This document shows, one piece after another, positions 24,883-34,958 of a DNA stretch of 64,000 nucleotides. Position 1 is the first letter of the stretch, and each line of letters opens with the position of its first letter. The position numbers and the translations under genes were made by a program. This DNA is from Legionella drancourtii LLAP12 (GTDB lineage: Bacteria > Pseudomonadota > Gammaproteobacteria > Legionellales > Legionellaceae): contig NZ_JH413808.1 in assembly GCF_000162755.2 (NCBI RefSeq), positions 53,835 to 117,834 of the forward strand. Reading direction: 5' to 3'. Under the pieces are notes generated by a model that did no database searches, was not told the DNA's origin, and worked only from the letters and a program-made list of their open reading frames with translations.

Positions 24883-27416
24883 TTGCATTAATCACCTTTT
24901 TAATCAGCACCACAGGACTTTTACTTTTGAGCCTCCTGTTTTGGGAAATTCGCCTGAAAAGCCGTAAATACCATTTAAAAAAGCATCGCCATAATTCAGG
25001 AGGTACTGCTGATTTACTCAATTATGCCTCAGTGGTTGATGATGGCGTGATTGTCGGTAAAAACGGCTCCTTTATGGCAGCCTGGCTATATCAGGGTGAA
25101 GACAATACCAATACCACGGATGAGGCTCGTGAGATGGTCTCGTTTCGAATCAATCAGGCAATGTCCTCCATGGGCAATGGCTGGATGGTTCATGTAGACG
25201 CTATAAGACGAGCGGCTCCAGGTTATAGTGAGCGTGCCTATTCTCACTTTCCAGATCCGATTTCCTATGCGATTGATGAGGAAAGAAGGACACTCTTTGA
25301 AAGCATGGAAACCCTATATGACGGGTATTTTGTGATTACGTTGACCTGGTATCCGCCGGTAATTGCTCAAAAGCGTTTTGTGGAATTGATGTTTGATGAC
25401 GAAGGACTGGATCTAAGCCAAAAGGCAAAGACTCATCAACTGATAGAGGAATTCAAACAAACCTGCAGAAACTTTGAATCACGACTAAGTTCAGCCCTTA
25501 ACCTCGAACGACTGAAAGCCGAACAACATAGTGATGAATATAACAATACCGTGCTTCAGGATAACTTCTTAAGACACTTGCACTATTGTGCCACTGGACT
25601 TAACCATCCGGTCAATCTTCCTAAAAATCCAATTTATCTTGATGCGTTAATCGGTGGTCAGGAATTAATACCGGGCATTACGCCCAAAATTGGCCGGAAA
25701 TTCATTCAGTGTGTGGCGATTGAAGGTTTTCCAATGGAGTCTTACCCTGGCATTCTAACCGCCCTAACTCAATTGCCGGTTGAATATCGTTGGAGTTCCC
25801 GTTTTATCTTCATGGATCCTTATGAGGCGGTGGCACATTTCACCAAATACCGTAAAAAGTGGAAACAAAAAGTCAGAGGTTTTTTCGATCAGGTGTTTAA
25901 CACCAATTCAGGCGTGATCGATGAAGACGCGCTCAATATGGTGAATGACGCACAATCAGCCATTGCAGAAACCAACTCAGGCATGGTGGGTCAAGGCTAC
26001 TACACTTCGGTTGCTATCTTGATGAATGAAGACCGTGATTTAGTTGAAAAAGCAGCGCTTCTGATTGAAAAGAACATCAATGCCTTGGGATTTACAGCAA
26101 GAACAGAAACCGTTAATACCATGGATGCCTTTATGGGCAGTCTTCCAGGGCATGGCGTTGAAAATATCAGACGACCTTTAATCAACACTATGAATTTAGC
26201 TGATTTGATACCAACATCCAGCATCTGGACAGGCGAAAACAAATCCCCTTGTCCACTGTTTCCGCCATTATCCCCTCCATTGATGCATTGCGTCACTAAT
26301 GGTAATACACCCTTTCGCCTGAATCTTCATGTAAGAGACTTAGGCCATGGAATTATGTTTGGCCCAACACGTTCTGGTAAATCCACTCACCTTGGTTTAA
26401 TTGCACTCTCCTGGCGACGATACAAGGATGCACGCATTTATTCATTTGATAAAGGCATGTCCATGTATCCAACGTGTAAGGCTAGTGGAGGGGAGCATTA
26501 CACCATTGCTGATAAATACTCACATCTTTCATTTGCGCCCTTACAGTTTTTATCCACTCAAAGCGATAGAGCCTGGGCTATGGAATGGATTGATACGATC
26601 CTTGCCTTAAACGGGTTAAATACCACGCCAGCCCAACGCAATGAGATTGGCCATGCCATTATGAGCATGCATCAGAGTGGTTCTAAAACCTTATCTGAAT
26701 TGGTCATGACCATTCAAGATGAACCCATCCGTGAAACATTGAAACAGTACACGATCGATGGATTGATGGGGCATTTATTGGATGCCGAAACTGATGGTCT
26801 GGGACTGTCCTCATTTATGACCTTTGAAATTGAGCATCTTATGGGGCTGGGTGAGAAATTTGCTTTGCCAGTATTGCTGTATCTGTTTCGGCGCATTGAA
26901 ACATCACTGGATGGCAGGCCAACTCTGATTTTACTCGATGAAGCATGGCTGATGTTGGCACACCCGGTATTTAAAAACAAAATTGCTGAATGGCTTGATT
27001 CTATGGCCAAAAAAAACTGCGTGGTGTTTATGGCAACGCAACATTTATCGCATGCAGCGAATTCTGGCATTTTAGATATCATTGTTGAATCAACTGCCAC
27101 AAAAATCTTTTTACCTAATCTGTATGCACGAGATCCTGAAACACGACTGATCTACGAACGTATGGGATTAAACCCTCGCCAGATTGACATCATTGCATCA
27201 GCTCAACCTAAGCGTGATTACTACTATGTCAGTGAAAAAGGACAACGCCTTTACCAATTGGCTTTAGGTCCAATGGCGATGGCATTTGTGGGTGCTACAG
27301 ATCCTGACTCCATAGAACGAATGAAACAGCTTGAGCTGAAACATGGCGCTGAGTGGGTCTCGTATTGGCTTTTAGAAAAAGGAATCACAATGAATCAATT
27401 TGGAGAAGCAGCATGA
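24879..27416 (+). CDS. trbE: TrbE, VirB4-type secretion ATPase
   Basis: 845 residues, the largest ATPase of the mating-pair apparatus. An N-terminal membrane segment (about 3-24) is followed by the CagE/VirB4 N-domain and the RecA-like motor with Walker A MFGPTRSGKSTHLGL (about 490) and Walker B TLILLDEAWLMLAHP (about 685). It energises pilus growth and substrate passage. The length fits TrbE/VirB4. It overlaps trbD and trbF by 4 bp each. Confidence 0.95.
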   Translation: MIALITFLISTTGLLLLSLLFWEIRLKSRKYHLKKHRHNSGGTADLLNYASVVDDGVIVGKNGSFMAAWLYQGEDNTNTTDEAREMVSFRINQAMSSMGNGWMVHVDAIRRAAPGYSERAYSHFPDPISYAIDEERRTLFESMETLYDGYFVITLTWYPPVIAQKRFVELMFDDEGLDLSQKAKTHQLIEEFKQTCRNFESRLSSALNLERLKAEQHSDEYNNTVLQDNFLRHLHYCATGLNHPVNLPKNPIYLDALIGGQELIPGITPKIGRKFIQCVAIEGFPMESYPGILTALTQLPVEYRWSSRFIFMDPYEAVAHFTKYRKKWKQKVRGFFDQVFNTNSGVIDEDALNMVNDAQSAIAETNSGMVGQGYYTSVAILMNEDRDLVEKAALLIEKNINALGFTARTETVNTMDAFMGSLPGHGVENIRRPLINTMNLADLIPTSSIWTGENKSPCPLFPPLSPPLMHCVTNGNTPFRLNLHVRDLGHGIMFGPTRSGKSTHLGLIALSWRRYKDARIYSFDKGMSMYPTCKASGGEHYTIADKYSHLSFAPLQFLSTQSDRAWAMEWIDTILALNGLNTTPAQRNEIGHAIMSMHQSGSKTLSELVMTIQDEPIRETLKQYTIDGLMGHLLDAETDGLGLSSFMTFEIEHLMGLGEKFALPVLLYLFRRIETSLDGRPTLILLDEAWLMLAHPVFKNKIAEWLDSMAKKNCVVFMATQHLSHAANSGILDIIVESTATKIFLPNLYARDPETRLIYERMGLNPRQIDIIASAQPKRDYYYVSEKGQRLYQLALGPMAMAFVGATDPDSIERMKQLELKHGAEWVSYWLLEKGITMNQFGEAA

Positions 27417-28147
27417 ACCAATTAAAACAAAAGCTAAGTCTTAAAAAGAAAAAAAACGACTTAACTGATAATCCTTATCTCAACGCCAAAAGAGCTTGGA
27501 ATTTCCATACTGCAGGTCTTATGAAATCATTGCAAATATGGCAATTAGTCAGTTTGGGTAGTCTTTTAATCACTTTGGCTGCTATTGGCGGACTCATAAC
27601 AATTGGAAGTCAGTCCAAATTTATCCCCTTAGTATTTCAACAGGATGCCAGCGGCAATACGCTATCAGTCACTCGTGCAGACCATGTCGGTGATGCAAGT
27701 ATCGATGATTACCGAGCAGCTGCAGCCCATTTTATTGAAAACATCCGAATGGTCAGTGTTGATATTGCATTGCAGAAAAAAGCTGTATTTCAAGTTTATT
27801 CTTATTTGAACCAAAACGATGCGGCCCTTACCAAAGTTCAGGAATTTTACAGTGACAAACAACACTCAAATCCCTTTGACCGAGCAGCTCATGAAATCGT
27901 TAGCATTGAAATACGCTCAGTCCTACAAGAAGCTGAGGATACCTGGCAGGTTGATTGGGTCGAAACAGTAAGAAACCGTGACGGAACGCTTAAAGAAAAG
28001 CCCGCCCAGATGAAAGCACTTGTGACAATGTATCAGGATAATGAGCTCAATGATGTATCCAATGAATCTATTTTAAAGAACCCTCATCTGATTTATGTCC
28101 GCGATTTCAATTGGTCTTATGACTTAAAGAATGGAGAAAATGCATGA
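27413..28147 (+). CDS. trbF: TrbF, VirB8-type channel component
   Basis: 244 residues from ATG 27413, which overlaps the trbE stop. It shows a basic cytoplasmic lead, a single membrane helix at about 40-63 (SLGSLLITLAAIGGLITIG), then a periplasmic VirB8/NTF2-like domain ending with WQVDWVETVRNRDG. VirB8 proteins nucleate channel assembly at the inner membrane. The stop overlaps trbG by 4 bp. Confidence 0.92.
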   Translation: MNQLKQKLSLKKKKNDLTDNPYLNAKRAWNFHTAGLMKSLQIWQLVSLGSLLITLAAIGGLITIGSQSKFIPLVFQQDASGNTLSVTRADHVGDASIDDYRAAAAHFIENIRMVSVDIALQKKAVFQVYSYLNQNDAALTKVQEFYSDKQHSNPFDRAAHEIVSIEIRSVLQEAEDTWQVDWVETVRNRDGTLKEKPAQMKALVTMYQDNELNDVSNESILKNPHLIYVRDFNWSYDLKNGENA

Positions 28148-29019
28148 AAAAAATAATTCTTTCCTTTAGTTTATTACTCCCTTTGACAAGCTTTGCTGTG
28201 GATAACACTGAGCTGGCTAACTTCTATTTTTCTAAAAGCATCCCTGTACTATCGAATCAGGAAAAGCAGGCTTTAAGCATTGCAGAAGAATGGCAGAAAG
28301 GTGACAAAACCAGCAAGCCATTCCACTCTTCTGATGGCTCGGTAAGTTTTGTTTATGGTTCAGGTCAAATCAGAGTGGTATGTGCACCATTACAGGTTTG
28401 CGACATTGCGTTGCAGCCAGCCGAGCAGCTTAACGATATGAATGTCGGCGATCCACGTTTTCTCGTAGAGCCTTCCATTACTGGTTCAGGCATGGATCAA
28501 CAAATTCACTTGCTAATCAAACCCAGAGATGTTGGGCTAGATACTTCTCTAGTCGTTACTACAGATAGAAGAACCTACCATTTTAGATTAAAGTCAGATC
28601 AAAATAATTTTATGCCCTATGTCTCTTTTACTTATCCAGATGATGCAAAAGCAAAATGGCGTTTGATACAGCAAATGCAAGCGGAGCGTCGAAAAGCCAA
28701 TACATTCACTGAAACCAACGAATATTTAGGCGATCTTAATTTCAATTACAGGATACAAGGCAATTCCCGATTTAAACCAGTTCGGGTTTATAACAATGGC
28801 GTGAAAACCATTATTGAAATGCCTAAAGCCATGTCTGAAAGCGAGGCACCTGCACTACTGGTCTTAAGAAATGGTGGTTTGTTTAAACAACCAGAATCGG
28901 TGATGGTCAATTATCGTCTGCAAGGCTGCCGATATATTGTTGATAGTGTGTTCGATAAGGCAATACTGATTATCGGAAGTGGATCTTCTCAAGAAAAAAT
29001 TTCCATTACGAGGTGCTAG
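28144..29019 (+). CDS. trbG: TrbG, VirB9-type outer-membrane complex protein
   Basis: 291 residues with a signal peptide (about 1-18, cut after SFA). The VirB9/CagX fold follows, with KPRDVGLDTSLVVTTDRRTY, NYRIQGNSRFKPVRVYNNG and VNYRLQGCRYIVDSVFDKA. It forms the outer-membrane ring with TrbH and TrbI. Two Cys near residue 83 and one near 260 plus a C-terminal Cys may form disulfides. It is coupled to trbF upstream. Confidence 0.93.
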   Translation: MKKIILSFSLLLPLTSFAVDNTELANFYFSKSIPVLSNQEKQALSIAEEWQKGDKTSKPFHSSDGSVSFVYGSGQIRVVCAPLQVCDIALQPAEQLNDMNVGDPRFLVEPSITGSGMDQQIHLLIKPRDVGLDTSLVVTTDRRTYHFRLKSDQNNFMPYVSFTYPDDAKAKWRLIQQMQAERRKANTFTETNEYLGDLNFNYRIQGNSRFKPVRVYNNGVKTIIEMPKAMSESEAPALLVLRNGGLFKQPESVMVNYRLQGCRYIVDSVFDKAILIIGSGSSQEKISITRC

Positions 29020-29021
29020 AG

Positions 29022-29432
29022 ATGAAGAAATTAAGTGTTTTATTGCTGGTAATTCTTCTGTCGAGCTGTACAAGTATGCAGTATGGAAATTTTACGGTTG
29101 CCTCTCAGAGCAAAGATATTTATTTGGCGAAGGATGCTACATCACAACTCATACGGATTTATCCTCCAGCTCAAAATACCTTTTATATCAGTCAAAAAGT
29201 TAATGATGGCTTTGGCATTAATTTGATTCATGAAATGCGAAACAAAGGTTATGGAGTGATTGAAAACATCCAACCAAGACAAAAAGCAAATTTTTTCTAT
29301 ATAGTTGATGAGATTAAGTCAGGTTATCACTATCGAGTCAGTCTTTATATTGGCTCGCAAACATTAAGCAGGATCTATGTCAAAACTAAAGAAAATATCG
29401 CTCCAACCAGCCCATGGTCACATAAGGAGTAA
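29022..29432 (+). CDS. trbH: TrbH lipoprotein
   Basis: 136 residues. Signal peptide with lipobox LLSSC, cleaved before the Cys at about residue 16. The mature domain has no well-known fold, but its place between trbG and trbI matches TrbH of IncP systems, thought to act with VirB7-like proteins in the outer-membrane core. ATG 29022 follows GAGGTG at good spacing, so it is preferred to GTG 29013. It overlaps no neighbour; trbI begins 5 bp after the stop. Confidence 0.85.
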   Translation: MKKLSVLLLVILLSSCTSMQYGNFTVASQSKDIYLAKDATSQLIRIYPPAQNTFYISQKVNDGFGINLIHEMRNKGYGVIENIQPRQKANFFYIVDEIKSGYHYRVSLYIGSQTLSRIYVKTKENIAPTSPWSHKE

Positions 29433-29437
29433 CACTG

Positions 29438-30691
29438 ATGAACCCAAATAACGATTTATTATCAAAGGACTACTCACCTCAAAAGCTCAAAACAGCAGGG
29501 GTAAAGCGTGTAAACAACTTGCCATTAATGATCGCAATTGGTGTATTGACCGTTTTTGTTGTGCTCATTGTCTTTGTTGCCCATAAGAGAGCCAATGCAC
29601 AAAACCAAACCCCAGAGGCCATAAAAGTCACGGGACAGAAGAAAAATAACATGAATCTGGCCAATGAAATCGTTGGAAATCACAAAACCGGTGTGATGCC
29701 TGCTTCCAATGAGAAACTAATTATCAATCATGAGCCAGTACTTGAGTTACCTGTGGATCAAAACTCCCCTCAAAAGCAAGAGATGGATAGTCAAAATGTA
29801 TCGGATACGGAGCTGGAACGAATTCGTCAGGAAAAAACTCAAGCATTTGAAGAGGCGGTCAAAGCCAAAACATCAATTATGGTTGATAATCCTCGCCTGA
29901 ATTCCAGAGAAAGTACCAATACTCACAGAATCAATGCAGCTTCAACATTCGATGTCGATGTAGGTGGTTCCTTTAAAGAGGAACTTCAACTTGTACAAGA
30001 AAGACAAAATACCAGACCCATGCCGCAAACCTTGGGCGGCGAGGAAAATGAAATGCGCTGGCATTTAAATTCACGACTTGAGAACCCCAACAGTCGTTAT
30101 GAATTAAGGGCTGGCAGTGTCATTCCAGGAGTGATGATCAGTGGCATTTCCTCTGAGTTGCCTGGGCAAATCATCGGTCAGGTTTCACAGAGCGTTTATG
30201 ATACGCCAACCGGGAAGTATCTTTTAATCCCGCAAGGTACAAAGCTTATTGGTATTTACTCCAGTGATGTGAATTTTGGTCAAAACTCCGTCCTGGTAGC
30301 CTGGCAGCGTCTTGTTTTTCCAGATGGAAAAGCTTTGGATATTGGTTCCATGCCGGGAGCTGACAGTGCAGGTTATGCAGGATTTCGTGACAAGGTTAAT
30401 CATCATTACATACAAATTTATGGTTCAGCTCTCTTAATGTCCGGTATCGTCGGAGGAATCAGTTACAGTCAAAATATAAACCAGCCCAATCAGTATGGAT
30501 ATACCCAGCCTACAGCTGGCAGTGTATTAAGTCAGGCTTTGGGACAACAGCTGGGTGAGGTGACTTCGCAATTGGTAGCAAAAAATCTGAATGTATCACC
30601 AACTATAAACATTCGCCCGGGCTACCGTTTCAACATCATTGTCGTAAAGGATCTAACTTTTACAAAGCCCTACCGGCAGTTCGCATCGTAA
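29438..30691 (+). CDS. trbI: TrbI, VirB10-type channel protein
   Basis: 417 residues: cytoplasmic lead, one membrane helix (about 28-49, MIAIGVLTVFVVLIVFVAHK), a long periplasmic linker with a coiled segment (about 115-150), and the C-terminal VirB10 barrel domain (about 215-417) with LRAGSVIPGVMISGISSELP, GKYLLIPQGTKLIGIY and RPGYRFNIIVVKDL. It spans both membranes and senses ATP use by the motors. Standard length for TrbI. Confidence 0.94.
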   Translation: MNPNNDLLSKDYSPQKLKTAGVKRVNNLPLMIAIGVLTVFVVLIVFVAHKRANAQNQTPEAIKVTGQKKNNMNLANEIVGNHKTGVMPASNEKLIINHEPVLELPVDQNSPQKQEMDSQNVSDTELERIRQEKTQAFEEAVKAKTSIMVDNPRLNSRESTNTHRINAASTFDVDVGGSFKEELQLVQERQNTRPMPQTLGGEENEMRWHLNSRLENPNSRYELRAGSVIPGVMISGISSELPGQIIGQVSQSVYDTPTGKYLLIPQGTKLIGIYSSDVNFGQNSVLVAWQRLVFPDGKALDIGSMPGADSAGYAGFRDKVNHHYIQIYGSALLMSGIVGGISYSQNINQPNQYGYTQPTAGSVLSQALGQQLGEVTSQLVAKNLNVSPTINIRPGYRFNIIVVKDLTFTKPYRQFAS

Positions 30692-30704
30692 CAGAGGAGA
30701 AATT

Positions 30705-31442
30705 ATGAAACTTCGAATCATATTTGTTTATTTATGGACATTTAATGCCTTCTCAAATATGCCCGTGTTTGATTTACCCAATTACGTACAAAATGGAAAA
30801 ATGTTACTGAATCAGATTAAAGAGTATAAAACTCAGGTTGATCAATACAAAAACCAGGTTCAACAATATCAAAACATGCTGGATAACACCAAATCGCTCA
30901 CTTCGTTTCAGTGGGATAATGCTAATGGCATCATAAATAACCTGCTTGAATCGACCGATACGATTGATTATTACAAACAGGAGGCTGGGAGCCTCCAGGG
31001 TTACCTAGATAGGTATCAAAGTCAGGAATATTATCAAAAAACTCCATGTTTTAATGGCAGTAACCAGTGTACACCCGAAGAAATCCAAAAAATAAGGCAA
31101 AGTAAAATCTCGGCTTCTGTTGCTCAAAAACGAGTTAATGATGCCATGCTCAAAGGAATCGATAAACAGCAGCAAAGCATAAAAGATGATTCGCTGAAAC
31201 TGCGCACATTGCAATCTCACGCCCAAACTGCCCAAGGGCAAAAACAAGCACTTCAAGCTGCATCGCAACTGGCCAGCAATCAATCCCATCAATTGCTTCA
31301 AATCAGAGGGCTTTTATTAGCGCAACAAAGCGCCCAAACCACAAAAGATGCAGCCGCTGCAAATAAAGAAGCCATACAAACTGCGGGTGATGAACGCTTT
31401 AGATCGGGCGCCTTTCATAAAAGTTCAGGGAAGAAATGGTAA
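30705..31442 (+). CDS. trbJ: TrbJ, VirB5-type minor pilus protein
   Basis: 245 residues: signal peptide (about 1-17), then a long helical coiled-coil protein rich in Gln and Lys (NQIKEYKTQVDQYKNQVQQY), the VirB5/TrbJ plan for a pilus-tip adhesin. One Cys pair (CFNGSNQC) lies near residue 110. The last residues KSSGKKW are nearly the same as the end of the next protein, TrbK. RBS GAGGAG precedes ATG 30705. Confidence 0.9.
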   Translation: MKLRIIFVYLWTFNAFSNMPVFDLPNYVQNGKMLLNQIKEYKTQVDQYKNQVQQYQNMLDNTKSLTSFQWDNANGIINNLLESTDTIDYYKQEAGSLQGYLDRYQSQEYYQKTPCFNGSNQCTPEEIQKIRQSKISASVAQKRVNDAMLKGIDKQQQSIKDDSLKLRTLQSHAQTAQGQKQALQAASQLASNQSHQLLQIRGLLLAQQSAQTTKDAAAANKEAIQTAGDERFRSGAFHKSSGKKW

Positions 31443-31469
31443 CCCATTTATAACAAGAGGAAGACAACA

Positions 31470-31682
31470 ATGAAACAATTAGGATTATCCATAGCACTTT
31501 TAGCATTCCTACTTACAGGCTGTGACAGCACTGAAATGAAAGCAAGAAAAAAGGCAGAGCATCTCGCATCGTTAACCTGCGACAGCTCCAAAGAGGGTAG
31601 GACAGCCGATGAGCTGCAGGCAATAGCTGATGCATGTTTTAAAGGCGGAAGTTACTCCAAAAGTTCAGGTACAAAATGGTAA
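31470..31682 (+). CDS. trbK: TrbK-like entry-exclusion lipoprotein
   Basis: 70 residues: signal peptide with lipobox LLTGC (Cys 18), then a short charged mature part containing a second Cys pair. TrbK of RP4 and EexN of related systems sit in the envelope of a host cell and block entry of a second copy of the same element. Position between trbJ and trbL agrees. The C-terminus KSSGTKW matches the TrbJ end, with clear DNA similarity, which suggests a local duplication. Confidence 0.82.
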   Translation: MKQLGLSIALLAFLLTGCDSTEMKARKKAEHLASLTCDSSKEGRTADELQAIADACFKGGSYSKSSGTKW

Positions 31683-31686
31683 TCCT

Positions 31687-33072
31687 ATGAAAAAAAAGAC
31701 AATCACTCATATAATCGTATTCTTTTTAATTGGGTTTTCCGTATGCTGCCATGCTCAAGGCAGCATGGACAGCAGGGATTTACTGGATAATATTCTGTAT
31801 CGTTTTTCCAATACGGCCTCTACATGGAGCCAAACCATATTAAGTTATGCACGATACCTTTTTTGGTCTTTGGCATTAATCAGCATGGTATGGACCTATG
31901 GGCTTATGTCATTACGAAGAGCGGATATTCAGGAATTTATGGCTGAAACGGTTCGATTTTTAGTAGTTGTCGGTTTTTTCTATTGGATTTTAGATAATGG
32001 ACCTGCCATTGCAACTGCAATCATCGATTCCATGCGAAAACTCGCAGCGAATGCCTCCGGAATTGATACGCACATTTCCCCCTCTGACATTATTGACGTA
32101 GGTTTTGATATTGTGTCAAAAGCAATTGATAACTCGTCCCTCTGGTCCCCTGCGGCAACTACGGTGGGCTTGATCGTTGCAGGGGTGATTCTGGTCGTTT
32201 TGGCACTGGTCAGTATTAACATGCTGATTATTCTGATTACTGCCTGGATTTTAACCTATGGCGGCATCATCTTATTAGGGTTTGGTGGCGGACGCTGGAC
32301 TCAGGATATCGCGATTCAATACTACAAAACGGTGTTGGGTATTGCATTACAAGCATTTGCGATGATTTTGATTATTGGTATTGGTAAGTCTTTTGTCGAT
32401 CAATATTATGCCGCTATGGCAAAGGACATTCTCTTAAAAGAAATGTTTGTGATGCTCATTGTCGCCATTCTTTTGCTGGTGCTTATCAACAAAATTCCTC
32501 CTGTTCTTGCCGGAATTGTATCTGGCGGTGGCGGAGGCAGCGGTGGTATTGGCCTGGGTGGCGCTTTAGGCGCAGCAGGCATTGCAGGTGCTGCTTTGGC
32601 AAGTAGCGCGGGAGCTGTCAGTGCTCAGAGTGCAGGAGGGTTATCCGCTCTTCATTCTGCATTCAAAGCAGCTTCCCAAAGTATAGGTACTGGTGATTTA
32701 AGTTCTGCCTCAGAGGGGAATGTAAGTTCTAAAACTGGCAGTTTGGCACAAGCCATGGGACAGGCTTCCAAATTTGCAGGCGCGTTCGGGTCACATTTGG
32801 CCACAGGAGCATTTGATGTAGCTCGTGAAAAGGTAAGCAATATGAAGGAAGCAATAGCTGCAACAGTGGCCGAAACTACTGGTGGGAAAATTGCTGATGC
32901 AATTGCCCAACGGGTAGAATCTCAAAACGATTTATCAACATCTGAACACCAGGATTGTGCATTTCAAAATATTACTTCGATAGGCGCTCCAGAAGGAAGT
33001 TTCAGTGCTTTAGAAAACGACGATGAAGTCAGCCATTTTGTCAATCGAAAAGCTTCTGGAGAAAGCCAATGA
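31687..33072 (+). CDS. trbL: TrbL, VirB6-type polytopic channel protein
   Basis: 461 residues from ATG 31687, five bases after the trbK stop. Signal-like first segment, then about six membrane helices between residues 40 and 285 and a long Gly/Ala/Ser-rich C-terminal tail (SGGGGGSGGIGLGGALGAAG). This is the VirB6/TrbL plan of the inner-membrane channel. The soluble tail may be exposed in the periplasm. Overlaps traG by 4 bp. Confidence 0.9.
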   Translation: MKKKTITHIIVFFLIGFSVCCHAQGSMDSRDLLDNILYRFSNTASTWSQTILSYARYLFWSLALISMVWTYGLMSLRRADIQEFMAETVRFLVVVGFFYWILDNGPAIATAIIDSMRKLAANASGIDTHISPSDIIDVGFDIVSKAIDNSSLWSPAATTVGLIVAGVILVVLALVSINMLIILITAWILTYGGIILLGFGGGRWTQDIAIQYYKTVLGIALQAFAMILIIGIGKSFVDQYYAAMAKDILLKEMFVMLIVAILLLVLINKIPPVLAGIVSGGGGGSGGIGLGGALGAAGIAGAALASSAGAVSAQSAGGLSALHSAFKAASQSIGTGDLSSASEGNVSSKTGSLAQAMGQASKFAGAFGSHLATGAFDVAREKVSNMKEAIAATVAETTGGKIADAIAQRVESQNDLSTSEHQDCAFQNITSIGAPEGSFSALENDDEVSHFVNRKASGESQ

Positions 33073-34958
33073 ATCTGAGTAAACCCAATAAATCCATTGG
33101 TCCACAGGTAAGACAAAAAAAGCATAGTAAGAGGAACATCCGACTCATCGGAATGATTATTCTGGGGTTTTTAATCAGTTTGGAGATTGGCACACAATAT
33201 GTGGCTTATAAGTTTCGTTATCACGACAGTTTAGGTTTTTCATTTGCGCATATTTATCTACCTTGGCAGCTGCTTTGGTGGAATATGAAATATCATAATT
33301 ACCATCCAGAATATTTTAATGCCGCGTTTGGCATGATGGTAATGAGTAGCTGCCTGTTTTTAATGATGCTAATGTTTGCAAGTCGTCATTTTAAAAAAGA
33401 AAACATCAGCGAATACCTTCACGGTTCAGCCCGATGGGCGAATATGGATGATTTAAACGATGCTGGCTTGCATTCCCAAGAGGAAGGTGTGTATGTTGGA
33501 GCTATTGAAGATAAGCAGGGAGAGATTCACTATTTGCGCCATAATGGACCGGAGCATGTTTTAACCTATGCGCCAACGCGCTCGGGAAAGGGGGTTGGTC
33601 TTGTGATTCCAACCCTTTTATCGTGGAAGCACTCCTGTGTCATTACGGATTTAAAAGGTGAGCTTTGGGCAATGACTTCCGGCTGGAGACAAAAGCATGC
33701 CAACAATAAAGTGATTCGCTTTGAACCAGCAACATTAACTGGCTCAGCCCGTTGGAATCCGCTTGATGAAATCAGAGTAGGTACAGAATCAGAGGTGGGT
33801 GACGTACAAAATTTGGCAACGCTTGTGGTTGATCCTGATGGCAAAGGGTTAGAAACGCACTGGCAGAAAACATCGCAAGCCCTTTTGGTTGGTTTTATTC
33901 TGCATGCGATTTATAAATTGAACAACCAGGGGGAACCCGCCACATTTCCCAACATTGACCGTATGCTAGTTGATCCCAATATTAATATTGCCGATCTACT
34001 CATTGAAATGACCCAATACCCGCATATTGAAGGCAAAACCCATCCTGTTATTTCTGCCTCTGCCCGTGACATGATAGACCGCCCCGAAGAAGAAGCTGGT
34101 TCTGTGTTATCCACATTAAAATCTTATCTGGCGTTATACCGCGATCCGGTAGTAGCATATAATGTCTCCGCCTCTGATTTTTGCATCCGTGATTTGATGA
34201 ACCATGAAAGTCCTGTGAGCCTTTATATCGTTACTCAACCCAATGACAAAGCAAGGCTTCAGCCTCTGGTTAGGGTCATGATTAATATGATAGTGAGGTT
34301 ATTGGCTGACAAAATGGAGTTTGAGCGTGTATCTGATGACAAAGGTTTATCTTATGTCAGAACGAAAAAAACGTATAAGCATCGATTGCTTTGCATGATC
34401 GATGAGTTTCCAAGTCTTGGAAAACTCGATATTCTGCAAGAGTCATTAGCGTTTGTTGCGGGTTATGGTTTAAAGTTTTACTTAATTTGTCAGGACATTA
34501 ATCAGCTTAAAAGCCGTGAACGTGGTTATGGTCCTGATGAAACCATCACGTCTAATTGCCACATTCAAAATGCTTATCCACCTAACCGAGTTGAAACAGC
34601 AGAACATCTTTCCAAGCTGACAGGTCAAACGACGATTGTTAAAGAGCACATCACCACCAGTGGCAAACGCTTATCAACTTTTTTAAATCAAATCTCCAAA
34701 ACCGTGCAGGAAGTATCAAGACCTCTTTTAACCGTTGATGAGTGTCTGCGAATGCCAGGACCGAAAAAAGATGCCGATGGTTTGATACGAGAGGCCGGTG
34801 ATATGGTGGTTTATGTTGCTGGGTTTCCTGCGATTTATGGGAAACAACCGCTTTATTTTAACGATCCGGTCTTCATGGCCAGAGCCTCTGTCGAGGCACC
34901 GGTACACTCAGATATTTTGCGTGCTCGTTTAAGTGACGATGAGATCATCAAGTTATGA
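33069..34958 (+). CDS. traG: TraG, VirD4-type coupling protein
   Basis: 629 residues. Two N-terminal membrane segments (about 27-49 and 86-105) are followed by the motor domain with Walker A YAPTRSGKGVGLVIPTLLSW (about 172), DLKGELW, and Walker B CMIDEFPSLGKLD (about 450). It brings the relaxosome to the channel and pumps DNA. GPEHVLTYAPTRSGKG is close to RP4 TraG. It overlaps trbL and traF by 4 bp each, so the coupling protein is made with the channel. Confidence 0.95.
   Translation: MNLSKPNKSIGPQVRQKKHSKRNIRLIGMIILGFLISLEIGTQYVAYKFRYHDSLGFSFAHIYLPWQLLWWNMKYHNYHPEYFNAAFGMMVMSSCLFLMMLMFASRHFKKENISEYLHGSARWANMDDLNDAGLHSQEEGVYVGAIEDKQGEIHYLRHNGPEHVLTYAPTRSGKGVGLVIPTLLSWKHSCVITDLKGELWAMTSGWRQKHANNKVIRFEPATLTGSARWNPLDEIRVGTESEVGDVQNLATLVVDPDGKGLETHWQKTSQALLVGFILHAIYKLNNQGEPATFPNIDRMLVDPNINIADLLIEMTQYPHIEGKTHPVISASARDMIDRPEEEAGSVLSTLKSYLALYRDPVVAYNVSASDFCIRDLMNHESPVSLYIVTQPNDKARLQPLVRVMINMIVRLLADKMEFERVSDDKGLSYVRTKKTYKHRLLCMIDEFPSLGKLDILQESLAFVAGYGLKFYLICQDINQLKSRERGYGPDETITSNCHIQNAYPPNRVETAEHLSKLTGQTTIVKEHITTSGKRLSTFLNQISKTVQEVSRPLLTVDECLRMPGPKKDADGLIREAGDMVVYVAGFPAIYGKQPLYFNDPVFMARASVEAPVHSDILRARLSDDEIIKL

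Noticed and set aside
29013-29021. GTG start for trbH
   Set aside because: ATG 29022 has better ribosome-site spacing and gives a standard lipoprotein signal.
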